64,000 nucleotides of DNA from Streptomyces globosus. Its GTDB lineage: Bacteria; Actinomycetota; Actinomycetes; Streptomycetales; Streptomycetaceae. Location of the stretch: assembly GCF_003325375.1 (NCBI RefSeq), contig NZ_CP030862.1, forward strand, positions 6,143,501 to 6,207,500, in the 5' to 3' direction. The position numbers and the translations under genes are program-made. Shown piece after piece: positions 8,622 to 17,123 of the stretch. Each line of letters starts with the position of its first letter. Within the stretch, counting starts at the first letter, position 1. The notes beneath the pieces are model-generated. The model searched no databases. It saw only the letters and a list, made by a program, of their open reading frames with translations, and was not told the DNA's origin.

Positions 8622-9842
8622 ATGCCCGAAGCCGTCATCGTTTCCGCCGCCCGCTCCCCGATCGGGCGCGCCTTCAAGGGGTCCCTCAAGGACGTCCGCC
8701 CGGACGACCTCACCGCGACGATCATCCAGGCCGCCCTGGCCAAGATCCCCGAGCTGGACCCGCGGGAGATCGACGACCTGATGCTCGGCTGCGGCCTCCC
8801 CGGCGGCGAGCAGGGCCACAACCTGGCCCGCATCGTCGCGGTGCAGATGGGCATGGACTACCTGCCCGGCACCACGATCACCCGCTACTGCTCCTCCTCG
8901 CTGCAGACCTCCCGCATGGCCCTGCACGCGATCAAGGCGGGCGAGGGCGACGTCTTCGTCTCCGCCGGTGTCGAGACCGTCTCCCGCTCGGTGAAGGGCA
9001 CCTCCGACGGCCTGCCCGACACGCACAACCCGCTGTTCGCCGAGGCGGAGGCGCGGACCGCCGAGGTCGCCCAGTCCGAGGGCTCGACGTGGCACGACCC
9101 GCGCGAGGACGGCCTGATCCCGGACGCGTACATCTCGATGGGCCAGACCGCCGAGAACCTGGCCCGCCTGAAGGGCGTCACCCGCCAGGACATGGACGAG
9201 TTCGGCGTCCGCTCCCAGAACCTGGCCGAGGAGGCCATCAAGAACGGCTTCTGGGCCCGCGAGATCACCCCGGTGACCACCCCGGACGGCACGGTCGTCA
9301 GCAAGGACGACGGTCCGCGCGCCGGGGTCACCCTGGAGGGCGTGCAGGGCCTGAAGCCGGTCTTCCGCCCGGACGGCCTGGTCACGGCCGGCAACTGCTG
9401 CCCGCTGAACGACGGCGCCGCCGCGCTGGTCATCATGAGCGACACGAAGGCGCGCGAGCTGGGCCTGACCCCGCTGGCCCGGATCGTCTCCACCGGCGTC
9501 ACCGCCCTCTCCCCGGAGATCATGGGCCTGGGCCCGGTCGAGGCGTCGAAGCAGGCCCTGAAGCGGGCCGGCCTGACGGTCGGCGACATCGACCTGTTCG
9601 AGATCAACGAGGCGTTCGCCGCGCAGGTCATCCCCTCCTACCGGGACCTCGGCATCCCGCTGGAGAAGCTGAACGTCAACGGCGGCGCCATCGCCGTCGG
9701 TCACCCGTTCGGGATGACCGGTGCCCGCATTACCGGCACCCTGATCAACAGCCTCCAGTTCCACGACAAGCAGTTCGGCCTGGAGACGATGTGCGTGGGC
9801 GGCGGCCAGGGCATGGCGATGGTGATCGAGCGGCTGAGCTGA
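8622..9842 (+). CDS. acetyl-CoA C-acetyltransferase (thiolase)
   Basis: 406 aa, normal thiolase length. It catalyses reversible thiolysis/condensation of acyl-CoA with acetyl-CoA. All catalytic signatures are present: YCSSSLQT with nucleophilic Cys90, NEAFAAQ, GGAIAVGHPFGMTGAR with His361 and CVGGGQGMA with Cys391. The ATG at 8622 has GGAG 6 bases upstream, and the family start MPEAVIVSAARSPIGRA fits; longer readings to 8580 do not. It stands alone, so whether it serves beta-oxidation or acetoacetyl-CoA formation cannot be told. Confidence 0.93.
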   Translation: MPEAVIVSAARSPIGRAFKGSLKDVRPDDLTATIIQAALAKIPELDPREIDDLMLGCGLPGGEQGHNLARIVAVQMGMDYLPGTTITRYCSSSLQTSRMALHAIKAGEGDVFVSAGVETVSRSVKGTSDGLPDTHNPLFAEAEARTAEVAQSEGSTWHDPREDGLIPDAYISMGQTAENLARLKGVTRQDMDEFGVRSQNLAEEAIKNGFWAREITPVTTPDGTVVSKDDGPRAGVTLEGVQGLKPVFRPDGLVTAGNCCPLNDGAAALVIMSDTKARELGLTPLARIVSTGVTALSPEIMGLGPVEASKQALKRAGLTVGDIDLFEINEAFAAQVIPSYRDLGIPLEKLNVNGGAIAVGHPFGMTGARITGTLINSLQFHDKQFGLETMCVGGGQGMAMVIERLS

Positions 9843-10011
9843 GCCGCAGCGGAGGGTAGGGGTCGCCCGAGGAACGAGGGCGGCACCTGCCCGCAGCGGA
9901 GGCGAAGCCCAGCGCGACCAAGGGTGCGAGCGGCTGAGTGAAGCGCCTCGTTTGCCCTGGTCCGGGCCTCCTGGGGCGCCGGGATCCAATCCTTCCGCGG
10001 CCGACCTGTGA

Positions 10012-10053
10012 CCGAATCTCCCCCAGGATGTGACAAACATCCTGGGGGTTCGG
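10012..10053 (+). terminator. terminator downstream of the thiolase region
   Basis: CCCCCAGGATGT (10020-10031) pairs perfectly with ACATCCTGGGGG (10037-10048) over a 5-base loop; CCGAA/TTCGG extends the stem outside a 3-base bulge and CATTTTC follows. The 170 bases between the thiolase stop and this hairpin hold no gene I can support. Confidence 0.7.
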
Positions 10054-10199
10054 CATTTTCGCAGCTCAGGCGGGGTATGCCGCTCTCCTGTGTGACGAAC
10101 GCCCTGTCCATTTCGTGACGTAATGCACTGCACGCCATTCCCAGGTCGGGACACTCTGATGTAGGAAGTCGGGGGATCGAGTCAATCAGGAGTTAGTCA

Positions 10200-11042
10200 G
10201 TGAGCGCCATGTCTCTTGCCCTGCTGCTGACCACGGCCGCCGCCGCGGCCGTGGGCGCTGCTGCGCTGCACGCCGTCCACGGCCTCCGCAAGCAGGTCAC
10301 CGCCCTGCGGGGCGAGCTTGCCGTCCCGTCCCGGCCGCGCGGTGCGAGCGTCCCGCACGCCCGCGGCGCCGCGGAGTCCCCTGCCGCCGAGATACGGGCC
10401 GCCGTGGCGGAGGCCCTGGCCGAGGAGCGCGAGCGCGAGCTCGCCGAGGCGCGGGCCTTCTGGGCCGCGCAGGAGGCCCGCGAGGCCGCCGAGGCCTCGC
10501 CGACCTTCGCGGGCGACGCCCCGTCCCTGCTGGGCGGGCTCCCGGGCCTGGCGGACGACGGCCCGGTCTTCCTGCCCCGCCAGGCGGATCTGGTGGGTCT
10601 GGAGCCGGTGCTGGGCGAGGAGGTCGCCGACGAGTACCCGGAGGATTCGGCGGAGCTGGCGGCCGCGCGCCGCCGCCACCCCTCGCACCCGGACTTCGTC
10701 CCGTCGCAGCCGGTGTCGGCCGGCGCGGACCACGAGCGCACGGTGAACCGCCTGGAGGAGCTGGCGGAGGCCCGTACGGCGCTCGCGGACGTCCGTCCGG
10801 GCCCCCTGGGCACGCTCGACGTGTACGTGTTCACGGACGGCACGACGCTGTGCATGACGCCGGGCCACCGCGAGACGGCGGAGCGCCTGGCGGAGGCGCT
10901 GCGCTCGGGCACCGCGCCGGTCCTGCTGGGCGGCTCGGGTATCTCGGGCGCCTACGCGCTGACGTTCTCCTGCGGCGGTGACGCGCAGGACCCCGACAAC
11001 AACGTCTACATCCTGGCGGACCGCGTCATCGCGTCGCTCTGA
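10200..11042 (+). CDS. conserved hypothetical membrane-anchored protein
   Basis: 280 aa, family not recognised. Residues 4-24 (SLALLLTTAAAAAVGAAAL) form one N-terminal membrane helix, then a basic turn and a charged Ala/Glu-rich, probably coiled segment (about 62-100, ALAEERERELAEARAFWA). The C-terminal ~90 residues look globular (LGTLDVYVFTDGTTLCM, PGHRETAERLAEALRSG, LGGSGISGAYALTF) and end in VYILADRVIASL. The GTG at 10200 is chosen because AGGAG lies 7 bases before it; ATG at 10209 would cut into the membrane helix. Its 3' end overlaps the next, convergent gene by 17 bases. Confidence 0.7.
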   Translation: MSAMSLALLLTTAAAAAVGAAALHAVHGLRKQVTALRGELAVPSRPRGASVPHARGAAESPAAEIRAAVAEALAEERERELAEARAFWAAQEAREAAEASPTFAGDAPSLLGGLPGLADDGPVFLPRQADLVGLEPVLGEEVADEYPEDSAELAAARRRHPSHPDFVPSQPVSAGADHERTVNRLEELAEARTALADVRPGPLGTLDVYVFTDGTTLCMTPGHRETAERLAEALRSGTAPVLLGGSGISGAYALTFSCGGDAQDPDNNVYILADRVIASL

Positions 11043-11367
11043 CCTCCGCCTGCTCCACCAGCCGCACGGCCTCGTCCAGCATCTCGGACGGGGCCTTCGC
11101 GGTTTCCGGGGCGGCGCGCAGGGCCTCGGCGAGGTCGGTTCCGGCGACGGCGACCTGGTCGCCGACGGCGAAGACGCCCGCGTCGGGCATGGTGTGCGCC
11201 GGAGCCGCCCCGTCCGGCGCTTCGAGCCGCTGGGCGCGTACGGACAGCTCGCGGGCCAGTTCGAGCGCCTCGGCGGCGGCTCCGCGCTGGAGACGGCTCT
11301 GCGGCATGGCGCGCAGCCGGTCGGCGAAACGTTCGACGGCGTCGGTCAGGGGCGAGGTATCGAGCAC
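11026..11367 (-). CDS. small conserved hypothetical protein
   Basis: 113 aa, acidic and Ala-rich, predicted mostly helical (DAVERFADRLRAMPQSRL, AAAEALELARELSVRAQRLE, GTDLAEALRAAPETAKAPSEMLDEAVRLVEQAE). No signal peptide or catalytic motif is visible. The start is GTG at 11367 with AAGG 8 bases upstream; longer readings have composition unlike a protein. Convergent with and overlapping the preceding plus-strand gene. Confidence 0.6.
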   Translation of the reverse strand: MLDTSPLTDAVERFADRLRAMPQSRLQRGAAAEALELARELSVRAQRLEAPDGAAPAHTMPDAGVFAVGDQVAVAGTDLAEALRAAPETAKAPSEMLDEAVRLVEQAEVRATR

Positions 11368-11467
11368 GCGGCCGACCTTACGCGTGGGGGCGGCGCCATT
11401 GCCAACGGCCGGACTCTCCGGCACGGTGACGGGAAGGGAACAGCACGGCCACACCCCGGAGGCGCCC

Positions 11468-11698
11468 ATGTCCGTAGAGTTCTCCGAGCAGACCCACCGC
11501 AACATGATCGACAGGATTCCGCAGACGACCGGCCGCGAGGTCGCGGACTGGCTCCGCACCGTGGACGAGGGTCCGTCCCTGGTCCGGTTCGAGGAGAAGG
11601 TCAGCTGGCTGCGCGGCGCGCACGAGCTGTCGTACGGCCAGGCCAAGGCGATCATCCACGAGTACGACCTGCGCAGGGCCGCCCGCAGGTTCGGCTGA
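11468..11698 (+). CDS. DUF4287-type small protein
   Basis: 76 aa. The pattern HRNMIDRIPQTTGREVADWL...WLRGAHELSYGQAKAIIHEY resembles the DUF4287 family, in which a helix after a TG motif is followed by a second helical hairpin. Function unknown. ATG at 11468 with GGAGG 5 bases before it. Likely cytosolic, no signal. Confidence 0.7.
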   Translation: MSVEFSEQTHRNMIDRIPQTTGREVADWLRTVDEGPSLVRFEEKVSWLRGAHELSYGQAKAIIHEYDLRRAARRFG

Positions 11699-11747
11699 TC
11701 CTCCGTCCCCCTCCCTGCCCCCACCCGCCCGGTCTGCACCGGAACGC

Positions 11748-11786
11748 GGGAAGGCCCCGCGAGCGTCGCGCTCGCGGGGCCTTCCC
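11748..11786. terminator. bidirectional terminator
   Basis: An 18-base perfect stem (GGGAAGGCCCCGCGAGCG, 11748-11765, with its complement 11769-11786) over a 3-base loop lies between two convergent genes. Confidence 0.8.
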
Positions 11787-11821
11787 GGTGGTGCCGGCGG
11801 GCCCTGCCGGGCCCGGTCCTG

Positions 11822-12670
11822 CTAGTCGTCCCCGGAGAGGATCTGGAACAGGCGCAGCATCTCCAGGTAGATCCACACGAGGGTCAGGGTCAGGCCGAAG
11901 GCGGCGAGCCAGGCCTCCTCGCGGGGGGCGCCGTAGGCGATGCCGTCCTCGACCTGCTTGAAGTCCAGGGCGAGGAACGCGGCCCCGAGGATGACGCCGA
12001 TGATGCCGAACAGGATGCCGAGGCCGCCGCTGCGGAAGCCGAGGCCGTCACCGCCCGCGAACACCGAGAACAGCAGGTTCGCGGCCATCAGCAGGATGAA
12101 GCCCATGGCCGCGGCCATGACGAAGCCGTAGAACCGGCGGTTCACGCGGATCCAGCGCATCTTGTACGCGAACAGCACCGCGGCGAAGACGCACATGGTG
12201 CCGAGCACGGCCTGGATGACGACACCGGCACCGAGGTAGGTGCTGGTGGCGGCGCTGATGACGCCGAGGAACACGCCCTCGAACGCCGCGTAGCCCAGGA
12301 TGAGCGCCGGGGACGCCTTGCGCTTGAAGGCCTGGACGAGGGCCAGGACCATGGCGACGAGCGCGGCGCCGATCGCGATGCCGTAGGACTTGCCGATGTT
12401 CGCCGGGTCGACCGGGAGGGCGATCCAGGCGAGCGTCGCGGTGAGGATGACCGTGCCGAGCGTCATGGCCGTGCGGCTCACGACGTCGTCCATGGTCATC
12501 GCGTCGACGCGGGCGGGCGCCTGCGGCATCCCGGTGGCCGGGTCGGTGGCGTAAGGATTCGTCGCGTACGGGTTGGCCCCGGCCTGCTGGTGCTGCACGT
12601 CGAAGCCCGCGTAGGCACCGTTGTCGCGGCTGAACCCCCGTCGCGAGAAGACCGGGTTACTGCTCCTCAT
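11822..12670 (-). CDS. Bax inhibitor-1/YccA-family membrane protein
   Basis: 282 aa. After ~70 hydrophilic residues with the repeat NPYATNPYATDP come seven hydrophobic segments, starting at about residue 66 (TLGTVILTATLAWIALP) and ending in WLAAFGLTLTLVWIYLEMLRL. The order and the acidic C-terminal helix fit the BI-1/YccA group of TMBIM-like channels. Role in Streptomyces unknown. ATG at 12670 has GGAGGAG 4 bases upstream; an in-frame upstream start is not supported. Confidence 0.85.
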   Translation of the reverse strand: MRSSNPVFSRRGFSRDNGAYAGFDVQHQQAGANPYATNPYATDPATGMPQAPARVDAMTMDDVVSRTAMTLGTVILTATLAWIALPVDPANIGKSYGIAIGAALVAMVLALVQAFKRKASPALILGYAAFEGVFLGVISAATSTYLGAGVVIQAVLGTMCVFAAVLFAYKMRWIRVNRRFYGFVMAAAMGFILLMAANLLFSVFAGGDGLGFRSGGLGILFGIIGVILGAAFLALDFKQVEDGIAYGAPREEAWLAAFGLTLTLVWIYLEMLRLFQILSGDD

Positions 12671-13005
12671 CTCACTCCTCCATGGCCACCTTGCGCGGCC
12701 TTGCAACAAGAGTAATGCGCTAGCAAAGAAATCACCCTACTGCTGGAGGAGGATCTTAGGAGAAGGACGGGCGGCGCGCAGGGGCATAACCGCCGGTCGG
12801 CGGCGCGGCGGGCGGGCCGGGCAGCGGGACGGGGGTGGCGGCGGGGACACAGGAGGCGGTCGGAGGCTCGGGGGGCTCCGGCGCCGCATGAGGCGGCCGG
12901 GGCGCATGAGGCGGGTTGCGTCGGGGGCAGGGCAGGCCGGTCGGCGTACGCCGGCGCGCGGGCGGGGCCGCGGACGGGGCCGCGGGCGGGCCGGAAACGG
13001 AATGA
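12671..13005. other. intergenic region between bldA and the BI-1 gene
   Basis: About 335 bases with no supported gene. The part next to the BI-1 start (12700-12760) is relatively A+T-rich and probably holds its promoter, but I could not fix -35/-10 boxes. The rest is G+C-rich with short self-complementary stretches. Confidence 0.5.
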
Positions 13006-13040
13006 GGCCGAGCCACCGGGTGTTCGCGGGTGGATCGGCC
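13006..13040 (-). terminator. hairpin just downstream of bldA
   Basis: GGCCGAGCCACC (13006-13017) and GGTGGATCGGCC (13029-13040) form a 12-base stem with one mismatch, 10 bases past the 3' end of the tRNA. Confidence 0.55.
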
Positions 13041-13050
13041 GAAGTGGGAG

Positions 13051-13132
13051 TGCCCGGAGCCGGACTTGAACCGGCACGACCTCAAGGCCAGCGAGGTTTA
13101 AGCTCGCCGTGTCTGCATTCCACCATCCGGGC
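13051..13132 (-). tRNA. bldA: tRNA-Leu(UAA), the UUA-reading bldA tRNA
   Basis: 82 bases without encoded CCA. Acceptor stem GCCCGGA/TCCGGGC with discriminator A; D arm TGGTGGAATGCAGACA; anticodon stem GCGAG/CTCGC around the loop CTTAAAC, giving anticodon TAA; a long class II variable arm (GGCC/GGTC); T arm GCCGG TTCAAGT CCGGC. In Streptomyces the only tRNA that reads the rare UUA leucine codon is bldA, which limits translation of TTA-containing developmental and antibiotic genes. Its location near ndh/eno and the sequence agree with bldA as I know it. Confidence 0.93.
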
Positions 13133-13602
13133 ATGGGAGCCGGCGCCTCGGAAAATCAACCGGACGCCGGACCGAGCCTATCGGGAATGCCCTGGTCGGG
13201 GACGGGCACACTTTCCTATGTTGTCTGATTTTATTGGCGCTTGAGTGTCCGTCAGGCCGGAGAACGCGGGGTCGGCCCGTTGCGGCACCGACGACCGGCC
13301 ATACGGGAATGACGGGATTTCGATGGCCCCCGCCGGCCTCCGCGCCACCTGTCCGCCACCCCGGGCCACCCCACCCCCGCCGGCCCGCACCGGCCCTCCC
13401 GCGGCACGCGCGATCCCCCGGAAGGCCACCCCCCAGGGGGCGCAGTCATACCAGAGGAGGATCCGGCCGGTCCCGCGGTCAGACTCCAGTGGGCCGGTGA
13501 ACGGGCACCGCGGCTGATCCCCTGCCCCTGCTGCGCGGAGACGATGGGAGGGTCCCAATCCGCAGACCGCCGCAGCCGGTCAGCATCCGAGGAGCAGCCC
13601 CC
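13133..13602. other. intergenic region upstream of bldA and of the ABC operon
   Basis: About 470 bases. The tract 13211-13240 is unusually A+T-rich for this genome and may contain the bldA promoter; clear -35/-10 boxes were not assigned. No protein-coding reading is convincing. Confidence 0.45.
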
Positions 13603-14376
13603 GTGACCACCATGAACCACGCCCCGCACACCACCCTGGCCGTGGCCGCCCGGGCCACCGGCCTCTCCAAGGTGTACGGCCAGGGCGAGACCCAGGTGGT
13701 CGCGCTCGACAACGTGTCCGTGGACTTCGGCCGCGGCCGGTTCACCGCGATCATGGGCCCGTCCGGCTCCGGCAAGTCGACGCTGATGCACTGCGTCGCC
13801 GGCCTCGACACGTTCTCCTCCGGCTCCGTACGCATCGGCGACACCGAGCTCGGCTCCCTCAAGGACAAGCAGCTCACCCAGCTGCGCCGCGACAAGATCG
13901 GCTTCATCTTCCAGGCGTTCAACCTGCTGCCGACCCTGACCGCTCTGGAGAACATCACCCTCCCGATGGACATCGCCGGCCGCAAGCCGGACAAGCAGTG
14001 GCTCGACACGGTCATCGAGATGGTCGGCCTCTCCGGCCGCCTCGGCCACCGCCCCACCCAGCTCTCCGGCGGCCAGCAGCAGCGCGTCGCGGTGGCCCGC
14101 GCCCTGGCCTCCCAGCCCGAGATCATCTTCGGCGACGAGCCCACCGGCAACCTCGACTCCCGCTCCGGCGCCGAGGTCCTCGGCTTCCTGCGCAACTCCG
14201 TGCGCGAACTCGGCCAGACCGTCGTCATGGTGACCCACGACCCGGTCGCCGCCTCCTACGCCGACCGCGTCGTCTTCCTCGCGGACGGCCGCATCGTCGA
14301 CGAGATGCTCGCCCCCACCGCCGACGGCGTCCTCGACCGCATGAAGGCCTTCGACGCCAAGGGCCGCACCAGCTAG
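13603..14376 (+). CDS. ABC transporter ATP-binding protein (MacB/LolD type)
   Basis: 257 aa. Walker A GPSGSGKST (52-60), Q-loop FIFQAFNLLP, signature LSGGQQQRVAVARAL, Walker B IIFGDEPTGNLDS and the switch His in MVTHDP are all intact. The FQAFNLLPTLTALENI wording is that of the MacB/FtsE/LolD group, which power permeases of the FtsX type rather than solute importers. GTG at 13603 has GGAG 8 bases upstream. The partner permease follows after 122 bases. Confidence 0.92.
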   Translation: MTTMNHAPHTTLAVAARATGLSKVYGQGETQVVALDNVSVDFGRGRFTAIMGPSGSGKSTLMHCVAGLDTFSSGSVRIGDTELGSLKDKQLTQLRRDKIGFIFQAFNLLPTLTALENITLPMDIAGRKPDKQWLDTVIEMVGLSGRLGHRPTQLSGGQQQRVAVARALASQPEIIFGDEPTGNLDSRSGAEVLGFLRNSVRELGQTVVMVTHDPVAASYADRVVFLADGRIVDEMLAPTADGVLDRMKAFDAKGRTS

Positions 14377-14498
14377 TACCGGCCGGTGCCGTGACCGGGC
14401 CGCCGGCCCGCAGCCGCCCGCCCGCCGCCCTCCCCGAACCGCCCGACCGCGCCTCCTGCGCCGCCGCCCCGGCGGCCGCCACGACTCCTGGATTCCCC

Positions 14499-17051
14499 AT
14501 GTTCCGTACCGCCCTGCGCAACGTGCTCGCGCACAAGGCCCGACTGCTGATGACGGTCCTCGCCGTCATGCTCGGCGTCGCCTTCGTCTCCGGCACGTTC
14601 GTCTTCACCGACACCGTCGGCAAGGCGATGTCCGACCAGTCCCGCAAGAGCTTCGACGGGGTCGCCGTCTCCGTCACCCACCTCGGCCCCGGCCGCGCCG
14701 AGGACGGCACCAAGGAGGAGGGCGAGCCCGGCATCAGCCGGCAGACCCTCGACAAGGTCGCCAAGCTGCCCGGCGTCGCCTCCGCCTCCGGCCGCGTCTC
14801 CGGCTTCGCCGGCGTCGCCGACCCCTCCGGCAAACTCATCGGCAGCGGCTGGATGAACCAGGGCGCCAACTTCGCGCCCGTCCAGGACGGCAAGGACCCC
14901 CGCTACGCGTTCACCGCGGGCAGCGGGCCCGCCAAGGCCGAGGAGATAGCCCTCGACCAGGCCTCCGCCAAGGCCGGCCGCTACTCCGTCGGCGACAAGG
15001 TGCGCGTCGCCACCAACGGCCCGGTGAAGGAGTACACCCTCAGCGGCGTCTTCACCACCGAGGACGGCGCCGTCAACGCCGGCGGCTCGCTCGTCCTCTT
15101 CGACGCCAAGGTCGCCCAGGAGCTCTACCTCGCCCCCGGCTACTACTCCGAGCTGGCCGTCGCGGCCAAGCCCGGCACCGACGCGGCCAAGCTCCTCGCC
15201 GACGTCACCCCGGTCGTCGGCAAGGACGCCAAGGCCGAGACCGGCGCCGCCCTCGCCGAGCGCAACGCCAAGAACATCGAACAAGGCATGAGCGGCCTGA
15301 AGACCGGCCTGCTCGCCTTCGGCTTCATCGCCCTCTTCGTCAGCATCTTCCTCATCTACAACACCTTCAGCATGCTGGTCGCCCAGCGGACGAAGGAACT
15401 GGCCCTGCTGCGCGCCGTCGGCGCGACCCGCAGCCAGGTCCGCCGCTCCGTCCTGACGGAGTCCCTGCTCGTCGGCCTGCTCTCCTCCGTCCTCGGCCTC
15501 GGCGTCGGCGTGCTCCTGGCCATGGGCCTGCGCTCCGGCATGGACAGCTTCGGCGCGAAGATCCCGGCCGGCCCGCTGGTCGTCTCCACGACCGCCGTCA
15601 CCACCGCCCTCCTCGTCGGCCTGGTCGTCACCGTGCTCGCCGCCTGGCTGCCGGCCCGCCGCACCTCCAAGATCCCGCCGGTCGCGGCGATGGGCAGCGC
15701 CCACCTCCCGCAGACCGCCAAGTCCCTCGTCCTGCTCAACAGCTTCGGCGGCGTCCTGGCCGGCCTCGGCGCGGCCCTGATCCTGTGGGGCTCCGCGAAG
15801 GGCGGCGAGACTGGCCGCTGGATCATCGGCGGCGGCGCGTTCTTCACGCTGATCGGCGTGGCCGTGCTCATCCCGATGCTGTCCCGGCCGCTGATCGCCG
15901 TCGTGCGCCCGCTGCTGACCCGCGTCTTCGGCACCGCCGGCAACCTCGCCGCCCGCAACGCGGTCCGCAACCCGCGGCGCACCGGCGTCACCGCCGGCAT
16001 GCTGACCATCGGCCTGACCCTGGTGACGGGCCTGACCGTGCTCGGCGTGACCGTCGGCAAGGCCGTCGACCGCTCCACCACGGACCAGATCCGCGCCGAC
16101 TACATGCTCACCATGGCCAGCGGCGGCGACCTGGACCCCTCGGTCCTGACCGCACTGGAGAAGACCCCGGGCGTCACCGCCGTCTCCGCCCAGCAGTCCG
16201 CCTACTTCAAGGGCAAGGGCGACGTCTTCCACTCCGCGTCCGGCGTCAACCCGGCCGCCATCGAGAAGGTCGTCAACCTGAAGGTCGTCAGCGGCTCGGT
16301 TGCCTCCCTGGCCCAGGGCCAGGTCGCCGTCGCCGACAAGACCGCGAAGAAGGCCGGCCTGTCGGTCGGCAGCACGATCGACGCCGCCTTCGACGGCGGC
16401 GAGAAGAAGACCCTCACGGTCGGCGCGGTCTTCGAGGAGAACGAGCTCGTCTCCCCCTACGTCCTCGATGCCAAGCTGGTCCCGGTCGCGGCCGGCGAGA
16501 AGCCGCAGATCCGCCAGGTCTTCGTCAAGCTGTCGGGCGGCGAGTCCGCGGCGAACGAGCAGAAGGTCATCGACGCCCTCGGCGACAACCCGGCCATCAA
16601 GATCGACACCAAGCAGGACATCCGCAACGAGATGGGCGGCATCATCAGCACGATGCTGAACCTGATGTACGGCCTGCTCGGCATGGCCCTCGTCATCTCG
16701 GTCCTCGGCGTCGTCAACACGCTGGCGATGTCGGTGTTCGAGCGGACCCAGGAGATCGGCATGCTCCGCGCCGTCGGCCTGGACCGCGGCCGGGTCAAGA
16801 ACATGATCCGCCTGGAGGCCGTCGTCATCTCCCTCTTCGGCGCGGTCCTCGGCGTCGGCCTCGGCACCTTCCTCGCCTGGGCGCTGGGCCGCACCTTCAA
16901 GAACAGCATCCCGAACTACGAGCTGGTGATCCCGTACGACCGGATCGGCGTCTTCCTGCTGCTGGCCGCCGTGGTCGGCGTCCTGGCCGCCATGTGGCCG
17001 GCGCGCAGCGCGGCGAGGCTGAACATGCTGACCGCGATCAAGACCGAGTAG
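14499..17051 (+). CDS. FtsX/MacB-type ABC permease with two FtsX domains
   Basis: 850 aa. One N-terminal membrane helix (LLMTVLAVMLGVAFVSGTFV), a large extracytoplasmic domain, then an FtsX-type membrane block from about residue 265 (LLAFGFIALFVSIFLIYNTF). A second helix/periplasmic-domain/membrane set follows, closing with LLAAVVGVLAAMWPARSAAR. The MLVAQRTKELALLRAVGA and MSVFERTQEIGMLRAVGL loops mark both FtsX halves. Such exporters move lipids, peptides or drugs or transmit signals at the membrane; substrate unknown. The ATG at 14499 lacks a clear Shine-Dalgarno sequence. Confidence 0.9.
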   Translation: MFRTALRNVLAHKARLLMTVLAVMLGVAFVSGTFVFTDTVGKAMSDQSRKSFDGVAVSVTHLGPGRAEDGTKEEGEPGISRQTLDKVAKLPGVASASGRVSGFAGVADPSGKLIGSGWMNQGANFAPVQDGKDPRYAFTAGSGPAKAEEIALDQASAKAGRYSVGDKVRVATNGPVKEYTLSGVFTTEDGAVNAGGSLVLFDAKVAQELYLAPGYYSELAVAAKPGTDAAKLLADVTPVVGKDAKAETGAALAERNAKNIEQGMSGLKTGLLAFGFIALFVSIFLIYNTFSMLVAQRTKELALLRAVGATRSQVRRSVLTESLLVGLLSSVLGLGVGVLLAMGLRSGMDSFGAKIPAGPLVVSTTAVTTALLVGLVVTVLAAWLPARRTSKIPPVAAMGSAHLPQTAKSLVLLNSFGGVLAGLGAALILWGSAKGGETGRWIIGGGAFFTLIGVAVLIPMLSRPLIAVVRPLLTRVFGTAGNLAARNAVRNPRRTGVTAGMLTIGLTLVTGLTVLGVTVGKAVDRSTTDQIRADYMLTMASGGDLDPSVLTALEKTPGVTAVSAQQSAYFKGKGDVFHSASGVNPAAIEKVVNLKVVSGSVASLAQGQVAVADKTAKKAGLSVGSTIDAAFDGGEKKTLTVGAVFEENELVSPYVLDAKLVPVAAGEKPQIRQVFVKLSGGESAANEQKVIDALGDNPAIKIDTKQDIRNEMGGIISTMLNLMYGLLGMALVISVLGVVNTLAMSVFERTQEIGMLRAVGLDRGRVKNMIRLEAVVISLFGAVLGVGLGTFLAWALGRTFKNSIPNYELVIPYDRIGVFLLLAAVVGVLAAMWPARSAARLNMLTAIKTE

Positions 17052-17069
17052 CAGCGGCCGGCAGTGCAC

Positions 17070-17108
17070 GGAGGGCCCCGGGGCGGCGAAACCGCCCCGG
17101 GGCCTTCC
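17070..17108. terminator. bidirectional terminator
   Basis: A 17-base stem with one G-T pair (17070-17086/17092-17108) and loop CGAAA separates the convergent permease and cyclopropane synthase genes. Confidence 0.8.
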
Positions 17109-17123
17109 GCGTTCCCTGGCGGG

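Noticed and set aside
9720..9745. In-frame TTA codon in the thiolase gene (cgcattaccggc)
   Set aside because: The frame is CGC ATT ACC GGC, so TTA spans two codons and is not read.
12621..13244. 207-codon reading across the BI-1 upstream region and the tRNA
   Set aside because: It spans bldA and consists of Gly/Arg-rich sequence without a ribosome site.
14373..17069. 898-codon reading on the minus strand opposite the ABC permease
   Set aside because: Low-complexity Asp/Gly/Glu-rich product, exactly opposed to a clear FtsX permease; typical shadow frame.
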